Origin: DSYU01 sp963827605
GTDB taxonomy: Bacteria > Chloroflexota > Anaerolineae > Anaerolineales > Anaerolineaceae
NCBI GenBank assembly: GCA_963827605.1
Contig: CAWHBK010000004.1
Span: forward strand, 496,001 to 560,000
Direction: 5' to 3'
DNA length: 64,000 bases
Of this stretch, positions 36,800 to 45,263 are shown in pieces; position 1 is the stretch's first letter, and every line of letters begins with the position of its first letter. The notes beneath the pieces are model-generated. The model saw only the letters and a list, made by a program, of their open reading frames with translations, was not told the DNA's origin and did not search any database. A program made the translations under genes and the position numbers.

Positions 36800-38857
36800 T
36801 TATCCACACTCTACCACGACCCTACCCATCTCGGCTACATCATAACCGGGCAAAGCTTGTACGGCCTGGCGGAAAGCGGGGTCGATCATCAGATCGAAGA
36901 GCGGGGCGAGCAAATCGCGGCCCGCGGGGTCGGCCAGATGCGCGCAGGGGATGACCAGGTCGTAGCGTTCGGTGAAGAGAGGCACAAAGTCGAGCTCGAG
37001 CGCGCGGGCAGCTCCCATGACGCCCAACCCGCAGTCGGCCCGGCCCGAAGCAACGGCTGCCGCTACGGCCAGGTGGGTATATTCTTCCTGGTCATAGCCC
37101 AGCACCTGCTCCGTAGGAATATGCAGCTGCTCGAGATGGTAGTCGAGCAAAACGCGCGTGCCCGCTCCGCGCTGGCGGTTGATAAAGCGCACATCCGGGC
37201 GGGCCAGGTCCGGCAGCCCGTGGATGCTCTTGGGGTTGTCTTTGCGCACCAGCAGCCCCTGCTGGCGGCCCACCCATACCACCAGCCGCACAGGCGTGTC
37301 CGGCAGGTACTGGCGCAGGTACGACAGGTTGTATTCGCCGCTTTGCGGGTCGAGCAGGTGCGAGCCGGCCAGGTGCGCCTCACCCCGCCGCAGCGCCACC
37401 AGCCCGCCCAGGCTGCCCACGTTGGCCGATACCAGCCGCCGCCCGCGCTGGGAAAGATACTGGGCCAGCAGGTCGAGGGTGAGGTCGTGCGAGCCGATGG
37501 TAAAAATGGTGCGCTCGATCTCGGATGGCGAGCGGTACAGGCGCACGCGCACGGTTGCCCCGGCCTCCAGTCCCTGCACGCCGCGCGGCAGGATGATGAG
37601 CCCATCCGCGCGGACCAGGGAGGTGATCACCCCGGCGCCGCGCGAAAGCGGCGCGGCCAGGGTGCGCCCGCCCACCTTGCCCACCACCACGCGCAAGAAA
37701 TCATCGTCCCCGGCAGGTGAATTAACCTTGCGGGTCAGCGCGGCTTCAATCTCGATCGGTTCCCGCGGCGGGCGGCCCAGCCAGCGGGCCATCAGCGGCT
37801 CGACGAAGATTTCGCCGGTCAGCGCGGCGGAGACCGGGTAACCGGGGACGCCGAAGATGGGGCAGAAGGCCGTCGGTGATTGGGAAGTCGCAAAAGCGGC
37901 CGAATCCATCTTCCCTGATTGACTGTTTGACTGTTCACTGATCGACTGTTCCCTGCTTGACCGCCTTAGCATCCCAATGATCACCGGATGGCCCGGTCGG
38001 ACGGCGACGCCGTGGACGAGCAGCTCGCCGAGTTCCTCGACCACGCGGGCGGAAAAATCCTCCGAACCGGCGGACGAACCGGCGTTGAGCAGAACCAGGT
38101 CGCAGTCCTGGGCCGCCCGGGCGACGTTGTCACGGATGTTGGGAAAATCATCGCGGGTGATGGGAAAGCAAACCGGCTCCCCACCCCAGGCGCGCACCTG
38201 GGCGGCCAGGACCAGCGAGTTGTATTCGATGATGTCGCCCTTCTTGACCGGCCGGCCGATGGGCACCAGCTCGGTGCCGGTCGGCAAAATCGCCACCCGC
38301 GGGCGGCGCGCGACGCGCAGCACGGCATGCCCGCTGGCGGCTACCGCCCCCAGGTCGACCGGGCGCAGGGTGTGCCCGGCGGGCAGCACCAGCTCGGTGG
38401 CGACGATATCCTCCCCCATCGGGCGCACGTGCGTCCAGGGCGGGAGCGCATCGCGCAGACGGATGGCGTACGGGTGGCGCCGGTCGGGGGAAAGCTGGCC
38501 TTCCGCGTCCACCGGCTCGATATTCTCGATCGGGACCACCGCGTTGGCCCAATCTGGGAGCGGGTCGCCGGTGTCGACATATACCGCCTCTTCATCTATA
38601 CGCAGCACAACCGGGCGGGAAGGCAGCGCCCCGGTTGTCTTTTCGGCGCGCAGGGCAAAGCCGTCCATCGCCGAAGCGTGGTAATGCGGCGATGACAGCC
38701 TGGCCCACAGCGGTTCGGCCAGCACCCGGCCCAACGCGTTTTCATCCAGCGGGATTTCTTCCACCCCCAGGATTTGCCAGAGACCGGCGGCTTCAAGGGC
38801 TTCCTGGAGACGGGCCTGGGCCTGTGGAAGCGGAATATCGTGAAGATAAATGGGCAT
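36800..38857 (-). CDS. MoeA fused to a PBP-like domain, with a repeat-derived insert
   Basis: 685 residues. Residues about 1-430 are a MoeA molybdenum-insertion domain (SAMDGFALRAEKTTG, TGTELV, NAGSSAGSEDF, FGVPGYPVSAA). Residues about 450-680 are a periplasmic-binding-like domain (GSHDLTLDLLAQYL, RGAGTRVLLDYHL, DCGLGVMGAARALELDFVPL), an arrangement seen in other bacteria and probably sensing molybdate or a pterin. Between IIGMLRRSSR and FGVPGYP an extra segment of about 30 Ser/Gln-rich residues is encoded by a dispersed repeat (37911-37957). A 20-bp hairpin ends 12 bases upstream of the start. Confidence 0.92.
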   Translation of the reverse strand: MPIYLHDIPLPQAQARLQEALEAAGLWQILGVEEIPLDENALGRVLAEPLWARLSSPHYHASAMDGFALRAEKTTGALPSRPVVLRIDEEAVYVDTGDPLPDWANAVVPIENIEPVDAEGQLSPDRRHPYAIRLRDALPPWTHVRPMGEDIVATELVLPAGHTLRPVDLGAVAASGHAVLRVARRPRVAILPTGTELVPIGRPVKKGDIIEYNSLVLAAQVRAWGGEPVCFPITRDDFPNIRDNVARAAQDCDLVLLNAGSSAGSEDFSARVVEELGELLVHGVAVRPGHPVIIGMLRRSSREQSISEQSNSQSGKMDSAAFATSQSPTAFCPIFGVPGYPVSAALTGEIFVEPLMARWLGRPPREPIEIEAALTRKVNSPAGDDDFLRVVVGKVGGRTLAAPLSRGAGVITSLVRADGLIILPRGVQGLEAGATVRVRLYRSPSEIERTIFTIGSHDLTLDLLAQYLSQRGRRLVSANVGSLGGLVALRRGEAHLAGSHLLDPQSGEYNLSYLRQYLPDTPVRLVVWVGRQQGLLVRKDNPKSIHGLPDLARPDVRFINRQRGAGTRVLLDYHLEQLHIPTEQVLGYDQEEYTHLAVAAAVASGRADCGLGVMGAARALELDFVPLFTERYDLVIPCAHLADPAGRDLLAPLFDLMIDPAFRQAVQALPGYDVAEMGRVVVECG
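37911..37957. repeat. Dispersed repeat inserted in frame within moeA-PBP
   Basis: The sequence CCTGATTGACTGTTTGACTG and the following TTCACTGATCGACTGTTCCC belong to the family found at 23861-23965 and 17711. Here it is translated on the minus strand as REQSISEQSNSQSGK, inside a loop between conserved MoeA segments, without breaking the frame. Confidence 0.7.
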
Positions 38858-38868
38858 ATTTTATTTAA

Positions 38869-38909
38869 CGTGTTTCAATACCCTTGCTGAGCAAGGGTAT
38901 TGAAACACG
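38869..38909 (-). promoter_or_regulatory. 20-bp intercistronic hairpin before moeA-PBP
   Basis: Perfect 20-bp arms (38869-38888, 38890-38909) around one base, between the moeA stop (38922) and the moeA-PBP start (38857). It ends 12 bases before the start codon and no ribosome-binding site is visible downstream of it. It may terminate the upstream transcript or limit translation of the next gene. Confidence 0.6.
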
Positions 38910-38921
38910 CAAATTCCTTTC

Positions 38922-40157
38922 TCATAATAATTCCACCTCCACCACTGCCCCAGCCTCGAGGCCGGTAGCATCCGGGGGGATGTGCAGCAGGCCGTCGGCC
39001 TGCGCGAGGGTGAAGATGAGGTTGCTTTTGTAAAAGATCGGCTCGGCCAGGCAGCTCGAAGCCGTGGGGACCAGCTTTACCGGGATCCAATCTTCGCGAC
39101 CGGCCTGGGAAGGCAGGTTGACCGACAGCCGGGCAGACAGGGTCGGGCGCGGGCGGCCCGCGGGGATACCGAGCAGGCGCTCGACCACCGGCACGACGAA
39201 CAGCCCGGCGATGACCAGCGCGCTGACCGGGTTGCCCGGCAGGCCAATCACGGGCTTCCCCTGGCACACCGCCAGGATGGTCGGCTTGCCGGGTTTTACG
39301 TTGACGCCGTGCACCAGCACGCCCGGGGGACCCATCCCGTCGATTACCTCAGCGGTCAGGTCGCGGGTGGAGGCGGACGACCCGGCGGTGATCACCACGA
39401 CGTCGCATTCGGCCAGCGCGCGGCGCAGGGACTGCTCCAGCGCTTCGCGCCGGTCGGGGATAATGCCAAACCGGACCGGGCAGCCGCCGTGCTTCTCGAC
39501 CAGCGCCGAGAGGGTGAAGCTGTTGACGTCGCGCACCTGGCCGGGCTGGGCAGCCCGTTCGGGCTCGATCACCTCGTCCCCTGAGGAAAGGATCGCCACG
39601 CGCGGCGGTCGGACAACCGAGACGCGCGTCAGCCCCAGCGCCATCAGCCCGCCAATCTCGGCCGGGCGCAAGCGCAGGCCGGGTCCTAACACCACCTGCC
39701 CAGCGGCGACGTCTTCGCCGGCGCGCAGGTGGTTCTCGCCGGGGGCGACCGCGCGCAGCACTTCCATCTCACCGGGGCGGGCGGTTTGCGTGTATTCCAC
39801 CATCACCACGGCGTCCGCGCCGGAAGGCAGCATGCCGCCGGTGTGGATCAGGGCCGCCTGTCCCGCGGGCAGCGAAAAATCGGGCGCGCCGCCCATGGGC
39901 ACCTCACCCACCAGGGCCAGGTACACGGGCAGCGTGTCGGCGGCGCCAAACGTGTCGCGAGCGCGCACGGCAAACCCATCCACGGTGGAACGCGAAAAGG
40001 CCGGCAGCGGCTCCGGGGCAATCACCGGCGCGGCCGTCACCCGCCCCAGCGCGCTGGCCGTATCGATCTCCTCGGCCGCCGGGGTTGGATCGGGCAGGCT
40101 GCGCATCAGCAGCGCCAGTGCGTCAGAGGGGGGGAGAAGTTGAAGGAATTGGGGCAT
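38922..40157 (-). CDS. moeA: Molybdopterin molybdenumtransferase MoeA
   Basis: 411-residue cytoplasmic enzyme that inserts molybdenum into adenylated molybdopterin. Conserved stretches: SRSTVDGFAVRARD, MLPSGADAVVMVEYT, ILSSGDEVIEP, VITAGSSASTRDLT, GKPVIGLPGNPVSALV. Full length for the family. It lies upstream of the moeA-PBP gene; two MoeA-type proteins side by side are common in archaea and some bacteria, sometimes specialised for different metals. Confidence 0.96.
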   Translation of the reverse strand: MPQFLQLLPPSDALALLMRSLPDPTPAAEEIDTASALGRVTAAPVIAPEPLPAFSRSTVDGFAVRARDTFGAADTLPVYLALVGEVPMGGAPDFSLPAGQAALIHTGGMLPSGADAVVMVEYTQTARPGEMEVLRAVAPGENHLRAGEDVAAGQVVLGPGLRLRPAEIGGLMALGLTRVSVVRPPRVAILSSGDEVIEPERAAQPGQVRDVNSFTLSALVEKHGGCPVRFGIIPDRREALEQSLRRALAECDVVVITAGSSASTRDLTAEVIDGMGPPGVLVHGVNVKPGKPTILAVCQGKPVIGLPGNPVSALVIAGLFVVPVVERLLGIPAGRPRPTLSARLSVNLPSQAGREDWIPVKLVPTASSCLAEPIFYKSNLIFTLAQADGLLHIPPDATGLEAGAVVEVELL

Positions 40158-40166
40158 GAGCGGTTT

Positions 40167-40213
40167 TTATAAAGGATGGATTTGCAACTCCGTTGCAAAT
40201 CCATCCTTTATAA
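40167..40213. terminator. 22-bp hairpin between ubiA-like gene and moeA
   Basis: Perfect 22-bp arms (40167-40188, 40192-40213) with a 3-nt loop, just before the stop of the ubiA-like gene at 40218. On the minus strand the hairpin is followed by AAAACC rather than T-rich sequence, so it may shield the mRNA 3' end instead of terminating. Confidence 0.6.
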
Positions 40214-40217
40214 CTTT

Positions 40218-41180
40218 CTATCCAATCCATAGGGCCAGGTTCAGGAAGTATACCGTAAACCCGACCAGCGCCAGAGAGGTGTAGGCCAGCAAGCGCCATT
40301 GGGGTTTGGCGCCGTTGGCGATGCTGTTCATCTGCCAGATCTGGAAAAGCGCGATGGGCAGGGAAAGGAAGGCCGGGAAAGCCAGCCGCCAGGGCAGCCC
40401 GATAATCACGGACGCGGCCAGGACCACATACGCCAGGGCGATGAGCAGGTTATGCAGCCACATGCCGCGCTGCCAGCCCAGGCGCGCCAGCATAGTTTGG
40501 CGGTCTTGCTGGATATCGCGGTAATACTCGCGCAGCGAAATCGCCAGCACGGCAGCCAGGTACAACAGGGTTAATGGGAAGGTCAGCATCGCCAGCAGGC
40601 GGTGCGTCTCGCCGGATTGGAACAGGAAGGCCAGCGCCGGGAACAGGTTCGCCTCCAGGATCGCCAGCACCAGCTCGCCGTAGCCGGAATACACCAGGCG
40701 AAAAGGCGGCACGGCATACAGGAAGGCCAGCAGAAAGGCCAGCCCGAGGAAAAGAAAGGCCGGCGGGGTGAGCTTGCCAGACGCGATCAGCAGCACGGTC
40801 AGGACTGCCCCGATGGTGAGGGTAGCCGCCGCGGCCTGCAGGAACATCACCCGCGGCGCCTCGACTTCGGGCGGGGCGGCTTCGCTTGCTTCCGGGTCGG
40901 TGAGAGGTTTTTCGGCGGCGCGCGGCGGGCGCGCCCGGGGCACGCGCGTCTCAAAGGGCGGCTGCCCGGCGCGGTCGAAATACTCGCGCAGGAAGTTGCT
41001 GCTCAACTGCAGCAGAGTCACCGCGGCCTGGCCGATCCAATACACCGGCCAGTCGATCGGATAACCCAGATACGAGGCAATTCCGCCGCCCAGCGCGTAG
41101 AGCAAGATCCCGCCCAGGAGGGCCATCGGCCGCGCGGCGCGAACCAGAGCCCGCAGGAAGGAAATGGTTGTTGGGTTCAA
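40218..41180 (-). CDS. UbiA-family prenyltransferase
   Basis: 320-residue integral membrane protein with about nine helices. The first prenyl-diphosphate motif is altered: NFLREYFDRAG where MenA-type enzymes have NDYFD, so the first Asp is Glu. The second motif is regular: YYRDIQQDRQTMLARLGW. An acidic/Pro-rich cytoplasmic loop (about residues 75-110) is inserted after the first motif. It may make a quinone or another prenylated lipid. It is read in the same direction as moeA. Confidence 0.8.
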   Translation of the reverse strand: MNPTTISFLRALVRAARPMALLGGILLYALGGGIASYLGYPIDWPVYWIGQAAVTLLQLSSNFLREYFDRAGQPPFETRVPRARPPRAAEKPLTDPEASEAAPPEVEAPRVMFLQAAAATLTIGAVLTVLLIASGKLTPPAFLFLGLAFLLAFLYAVPPFRLVYSGYGELVLAILEANLFPALAFLFQSGETHRLLAMLTFPLTLLYLAAVLAISLREYYRDIQQDRQTMLARLGWQRGMWLHNLLIALAYVVLAASVIIGLPWRLAFPAFLSLPIALFQIWQMNSIANGAKPQWRLLAYTSLALVGFTVYFLNLALWIG

Positions 41181-41274
41181 CGGTCGCTCCCTGGTAAATG
41201 GCGCAGGATCGCCGCCTCCATCAAAGGCTGCGGCATCCCGCCATTACCTGCACAATATTTTGTCATCATGTCTA

Positions 41275-42015
41275 TTATACAAGCTGATAGCCCCCATCCA
41301 CCGCCAACACCTGGCCGGTAATGTATGGGTTTTGGATGAAAAACATCACCGCGCGGGCCACGTCCTCAGGCTGACCGGCGGCTTTCAGCGGTAAGCGATC
41401 CAGCAGGCGCTGCCACTGCTCGGCGGAAAGATCGGCGGCGGGCAGGATCAGCCCCGGCGCCACCGCGTTGACGCGCACCCCTGGCGCCAGAGCGCGGGCC
41501 AGCAGGCGGGTGAGCGTCTCCAGCGCGGCCTTGCTGACCACATAGGCCGGGAAGCCGGTCCAGGCTTTCTGCGCGCCGCTGTCGGTGATATTGACGATGA
41601 CGGCGTTTTCAACGCGAGTGCTTTCCATCAGTCGGGCCGCGGCGCGGGCGCACAGCCAGGGCGCGCGCAGGTTCAGGTCCATTACGGCGTCCCACTGCTC
41701 CACCGGCAGGCTGCGCAAATCGCCGCGCGGCATCACCGCCGCCGAATTGACCAGCACGCGCAGCGGGTGCGGCAGCCGCGCCACCCGGGCAAAGAGATCC
41801 TCCACCTGGAGCGGGTCGGAGAGGTCCGCGGGCAGCAGGTAAGCCGGCATGCCCGCGTCCGCCAGCTCGGCGGCGAATTGCCCCGCGGCTTCCTGGGCCT
41901 GGAAGTAATGCAGCCCAATGGCAAAACCCTGGCGGGCCAGCTCCAGGGCTACGGCGCGCCCCATACGGTGCGCGGCTCCGGTGACCAGGGCAAGCGGTAA
42001 GGCAGGGGCGTCCAT
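41275..42015 (-). CDS. Short-chain dehydrogenase/reductase, pteridine-reductase-like
   Basis: 246 residues. The NAD(P)-binding motif TGAAHRMGRAVALELA, with His-Arg in place of the usual small residues, resembles pteridine reductases and FolM. Catalytic residues are Ser/Tyr/Lys in VNITDSG and AYVVSKAALE; NSAAV replaces NNAG. It begins two bases before the end of the proline dehydrogenase gene's TAA region and shares AGGAAA upstream. A role in pterin reduction would suit the neighbouring molybdopterin genes, but this is inference. Confidence 0.85.
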   Translation of the reverse strand: MDAPALPLALVTGAAHRMGRAVALELARQGFAIGLHYFQAQEAAGQFAAELADAGMPAYLLPADLSDPLQVEDLFARVARLPHPLRVLVNSAAVMPRGDLRSLPVEQWDAVMDLNLRAPWLCARAAARLMESTRVENAVIVNITDSGAQKAWTGFPAYVVSKAALETLTRLLARALAPGVRVNAVAPGLILPAADLSAEQWQRLLDRLPLKAAGQPEDVARAVMFFIQNPYITGQVLAVDGGYQLV

Positions 42016-42987
42016 TTATTTCCTGAAAAAATTGGAAACGAAGAACCACACGTTGGCGGGGCGCTCGGCCATGCGGCGCATCAAATACGGGTACCAGCGC
42101 GTCCCGTAGGGCACGTATACACGCACCGGGTAGCCCTGGCGGGCCAGGCGCTCCTGCAAATCGCGGCGGATGCCGTACAGCATCTGGAACTCAATGGCGC
42201 CCTTTGGCAGGCCAACCCGCTTCGCCTCGGCCTGGGCAAAGACCACCCGCGCCTCATCGTGGGTGGCAAAGGCGGGGATGGGCGGGGTGCGTCCGTCGCT
42301 GGACCCCTGCGGCGCGCCGGCTTTTTTTGCGCTTTCAATTAACAGGGCCGCCAGTTTATCATAATTGGCGTCCACGTCCGCTTTGCGGGGGAAGGCGACG
42401 GCGGCCGGCTCATCATAGGCGCCCTTGCACAGGCGCACGCGCGCCTGCTTCTCGGCCAGGTGACAGATATCTTTTTCGCTGCGGTACAGGTAGGATTGGA
42501 TCACCACGCCCAGGTTGTCGAAGCCCTGATCGCGCGCCCAATCGTACATCTGCAAGGTGCGCTCGGTGAACGGAGAATCTTCCATATCGATGCGGACAAA
42601 GGTACCCAGCATCCGCGCGCGCTCGAGGATGCGCCGCAGGTTTTCACGGCACAACGGCTCATCCAAAACCAGGCCCAGCTGGGTCAGCTTGAGCGAGATG
42701 CCGGCCCGCACGCCGGAAGCATCGATGGCTTCCAGGGCCTGGATCACATCCTCGGCCGCCTGGCGGGCTTCATCCGGTTGGGTGGTATTCTCGCCCAGGT
42801 GATCCAGCGATACGGTGATGCCGCGCAGGTTCAGATCCTGAGCGACGGCGATGGCCTGCTCCAGCGTTTGGCCGGCCACAAAACGCGCCGCAAACCGCCA
42901 GGCAAAGCCCCAACGGGTGACCAACCGCCGGGCCCAGCCGGCTTTTGAAAGCGAGATGATAAACCGTCGCAGCACGCTTTGCAGCAT
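42016..42987 (-). CDS. Proline dehydrogenase
   Basis: 323-residue FAD enzyme oxidising proline to pyrroline-5-carboxylate. Start ATG 42987 gives the standard monofunctional PRODH length. Conserved segments: ITVSLDHLGENTT, SLKLTQLGL, FVRIDMEDSPFT, VVIQSYLYRSEKD, RLCKGAYDEP, ATHDEA, EFQMLYGIRRDLQ and VYVPYGTRWYPYLMRRMAERP. No pyrroline-5-carboxylate dehydrogenase lies nearby. It is the first gene of the leftward block. Confidence 0.96.
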   Translation of the reverse strand: MLQSVLRRFIISLSKAGWARRLVTRWGFAWRFAARFVAGQTLEQAIAVAQDLNLRGITVSLDHLGENTTQPDEARQAAEDVIQALEAIDASGVRAGISLKLTQLGLVLDEPLCRENLRRILERARMLGTFVRIDMEDSPFTERTLQMYDWARDQGFDNLGVVIQSYLYRSEKDICHLAEKQARVRLCKGAYDEPAAVAFPRKADVDANYDKLAALLIESAKKAGAPQGSSDGRTPPIPAFATHDEARVVFAQAEAKRVGLPKGAIEFQMLYGIRRDLQERLARQGYPVRVYVPYGTRWYPYLMRRMAERPANVWFFVSNFFRK

Positions 42988-43189
42988 AACCCCTCTCCAT
43001 CTCCATGGTAAGGTGCGGGCGGCGATCGCCAACCGCCGCGGCCCAAAAATGATTCTAACATAACGAGCTGGAGGGTTTCGGGATTGGAGAAAGGTTTTGA
43101 GAAACTGGTATCCCATCGTTATTGGGTCTATTTTGAGAATTACCCTGCCGAAGGCATCCGTGCTATTCGGGTTGCAAAAAAAATAGCAA

Positions 43190-43217
43190 TTGACAAAATA
43201 CTGATAATTATTAAGAT
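43190..43217 (+). promoter_or_regulatory. Sigma-70-like promoter of the permuted-SBP operon
   Basis: TTGACA (43190-43195), a 16-base spacer and TAAGAT (43212-43217), about 145 bases upstream of the binding-protein start. A TATAAT at 43224-43229 is too far from this -35 box to pair with it. Confidence 0.55.
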
Positions 43218-43363
43218 ATTCGATATAATAGATCCCATGCTGCCGGGGGTTTCATGTACAATTCGGCAGTATAAATCAGGAGGTTCGTCGCTTTTCGCCA
43301 TCTGGTTCAAGAGTCTGGCAGGTTTGCCAGACAATTGACCCACTCACTCGTAAGGAGGAGAAA

Positions 43364-45149
43364 TTGAAAAAGAGTTCGCTGTTCTATGTATTGTCTCTGG
43401 TTGTGGTGTTCAGCATGCTGTTCACCGCCTGCCAGCCGGCTGCCACTCCCGCGGCAGCACCTACGGAAGCTCCTGCACAACCCACCCTGGCCCCCGCAGA
43501 GCCAACCGCTACCACCGCGGCACCGGCGGAACCGACCGCCACGACCGCCGCGCCAGCCGAGCCGACCGCTACAACGGCGGCTACCACCAGCAGTTTTGAG
43601 GGCCTGACCAAGGCCGCTGATAACTGCGATTATGGTGGTGAATTCAAATCCATCGAAGCGGTTGACGAGTACACGGTAAAGTTTAGCCTGTGCTTCCCCG
43701 ACCCGGCCTTCCCCTCGAAGGTGGCCTTCAACGTATTCTCGATCGCCGATAAGGAAAGTCTTGACGCCGCCGCCGGCAACTCGGTCAAGATGAGCGATGA
43801 AGCCGTTGGCACCGGCCCGTTCGTGCTCAAGAGCTGGACGCGCGGCGACAACGTGACCTACGAAGCCAACCCCGACTACTGGGGCACCAAGCCCGCCATT
43901 AAGACCCTGATCTTCAAATGGTCCGAACAGTCGGCCCAGCGCTTGCTGGAACTCCAGTCCGGCCAGGCGGATGGCATCGACAATCCCGCGCCTGAGGATT
44001 TCGACACCATCAAGGGGAATGCCAACTTGCAGCTGATCCCCCGCGAAGCCCTGAATATCTTCTATATCGGCTTCAACGTCGACATCCCGCCCTTTGATAA
44101 CGAGAAGGTGCGCCAGGCCTTCGCTCAGGCCATCGACCGCAAGCGCATCGTCGACAATTACTATCCCAACGGCTCCTCTGTCGCGGATGTCTTCGCGCCT
44201 CCGTCGTTGAACCCTGGCTTCGAAGATGCGAAACCCTGGTACGAGTACAACAAAGACGCGGCCAAGGCGCTGCTGACGGAAGCCGGTTTCGACTTCACCA
44301 AGGAAGTAAAACTGTCCTTCCGCAACGTGGTGCGCGGCTACCTGCCTACCCCCGATAAAGTAGCCCAGGAAATCCAGGCCCAGCTGGCGGAAATTGGCGT
44401 AAAGGTCAAGATCGACCAGCAAGAGTCGACCACCTTCATCGACAACACCTCGGCTGGTAAAGAAGGCTTCTACCTGCTGGGTTGGGGCGCTGACTACCCG
44501 GATGCGACCAACTTCTACGATTATCACTTCGCCAGCCCTGCCCAAAAGGCAGTTCGGCAAGCAGTTCCCCGATATCGTGGAAAACATCCAAAAAGCGGCC
44601 AAGATTGTCGATGCCACCGAGCGCAAACAACTGTACGCCACGGTCAACGAGAACCTTAAGACCCACGTTCCGATGATCCCCGTAGCGCACGGCGGCTCGG
44701 CGGTTGCATTTGGCGCGGGTGTCAAGAACGCCATGACCGGCCCGCTGGCCAATGAGCCCTTCTACCTGATGGACCCCGGCAAAGACACGCTGGTGTGGGT
44801 GCAGAACGGCGAACCCGCTGCGCTGTGGTGCGCGGATGAGACCGACGGCGAGTCGCTGCGCGCCTGCCAGCAGATCTACGAACCCCTGCTGAACTACAAG
44901 CCCGGCGGCGTGGAAGTTGAGCCCTGGTTGGCCGAAAGCTTCGACGTCAACACGGAAGCCACCGAATACACCTTCCACCTGCGCAAGGATGTGAAGTTCA
45001 GTGACGGCTCGGCCTTCGACGCGAACGATGTGGTGGCCTCCTTCGTCAGCCAGTGGGATGCCAAGGACCCGAACCACAAGGGCCGCACCGGCACCTTTGA
45101 ATACTTTGGCGCCTTCTTCGGCACCAACCTGAACGCGCCACCGAAGTAA
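43364..45149 (+). CDS. Circularly permuted family 5 solute-binding lipoprotein, one frameshift
   Basis: About 594 residues. TTG 43364 follows AAGGAGGAGAAA. Lipobox LFTAC (Cys23), then a linker of repeated APAEPTATT units. The domain order is unusual. It starts with SIEAVDEYTVKFSLCFPDP, which in DppA-like proteins comes after EYF in lobe I. It runs through VRQAFAQAIDRKRIVDN and HVPMIPVAHG to the normal C-terminus. It then continues with DTLVWVQNGEP, LLNYKPGGVEVEPWLAESFDV and YTFHLRKDVKFSDGSAFDA, the usual N-terminus, ending at GTFEYFGAFFG. A +1 shift at an AAAA run near 44548 is away from the permutation joint. It heads the transporter operon. Confidence 0.88.
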
Positions 45150-45170
45150 CCTTCGTTATCTGCTTCTCAT

Positions 45171-45209
45171 GTGCGTATGGTTTCGGCAGTTAGCCGAAAC
45201 CATACGCAC
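45171..45209. terminator. 17-bp hairpin after the binding-protein gene
   Basis: Perfect 17-bp arms (45171-45187, 45193-45209) with loop AGTTA between binding-protein and permease genes. Same placement as the hairpin at 6421 in the first transporter, probably giving differential expression. Confidence 0.6.
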
Positions 45210-45263
45210 AATAGTTATTTAATAGGGTAAAATCTACGAAATTCTACAGTCCAGGACAGGCTC

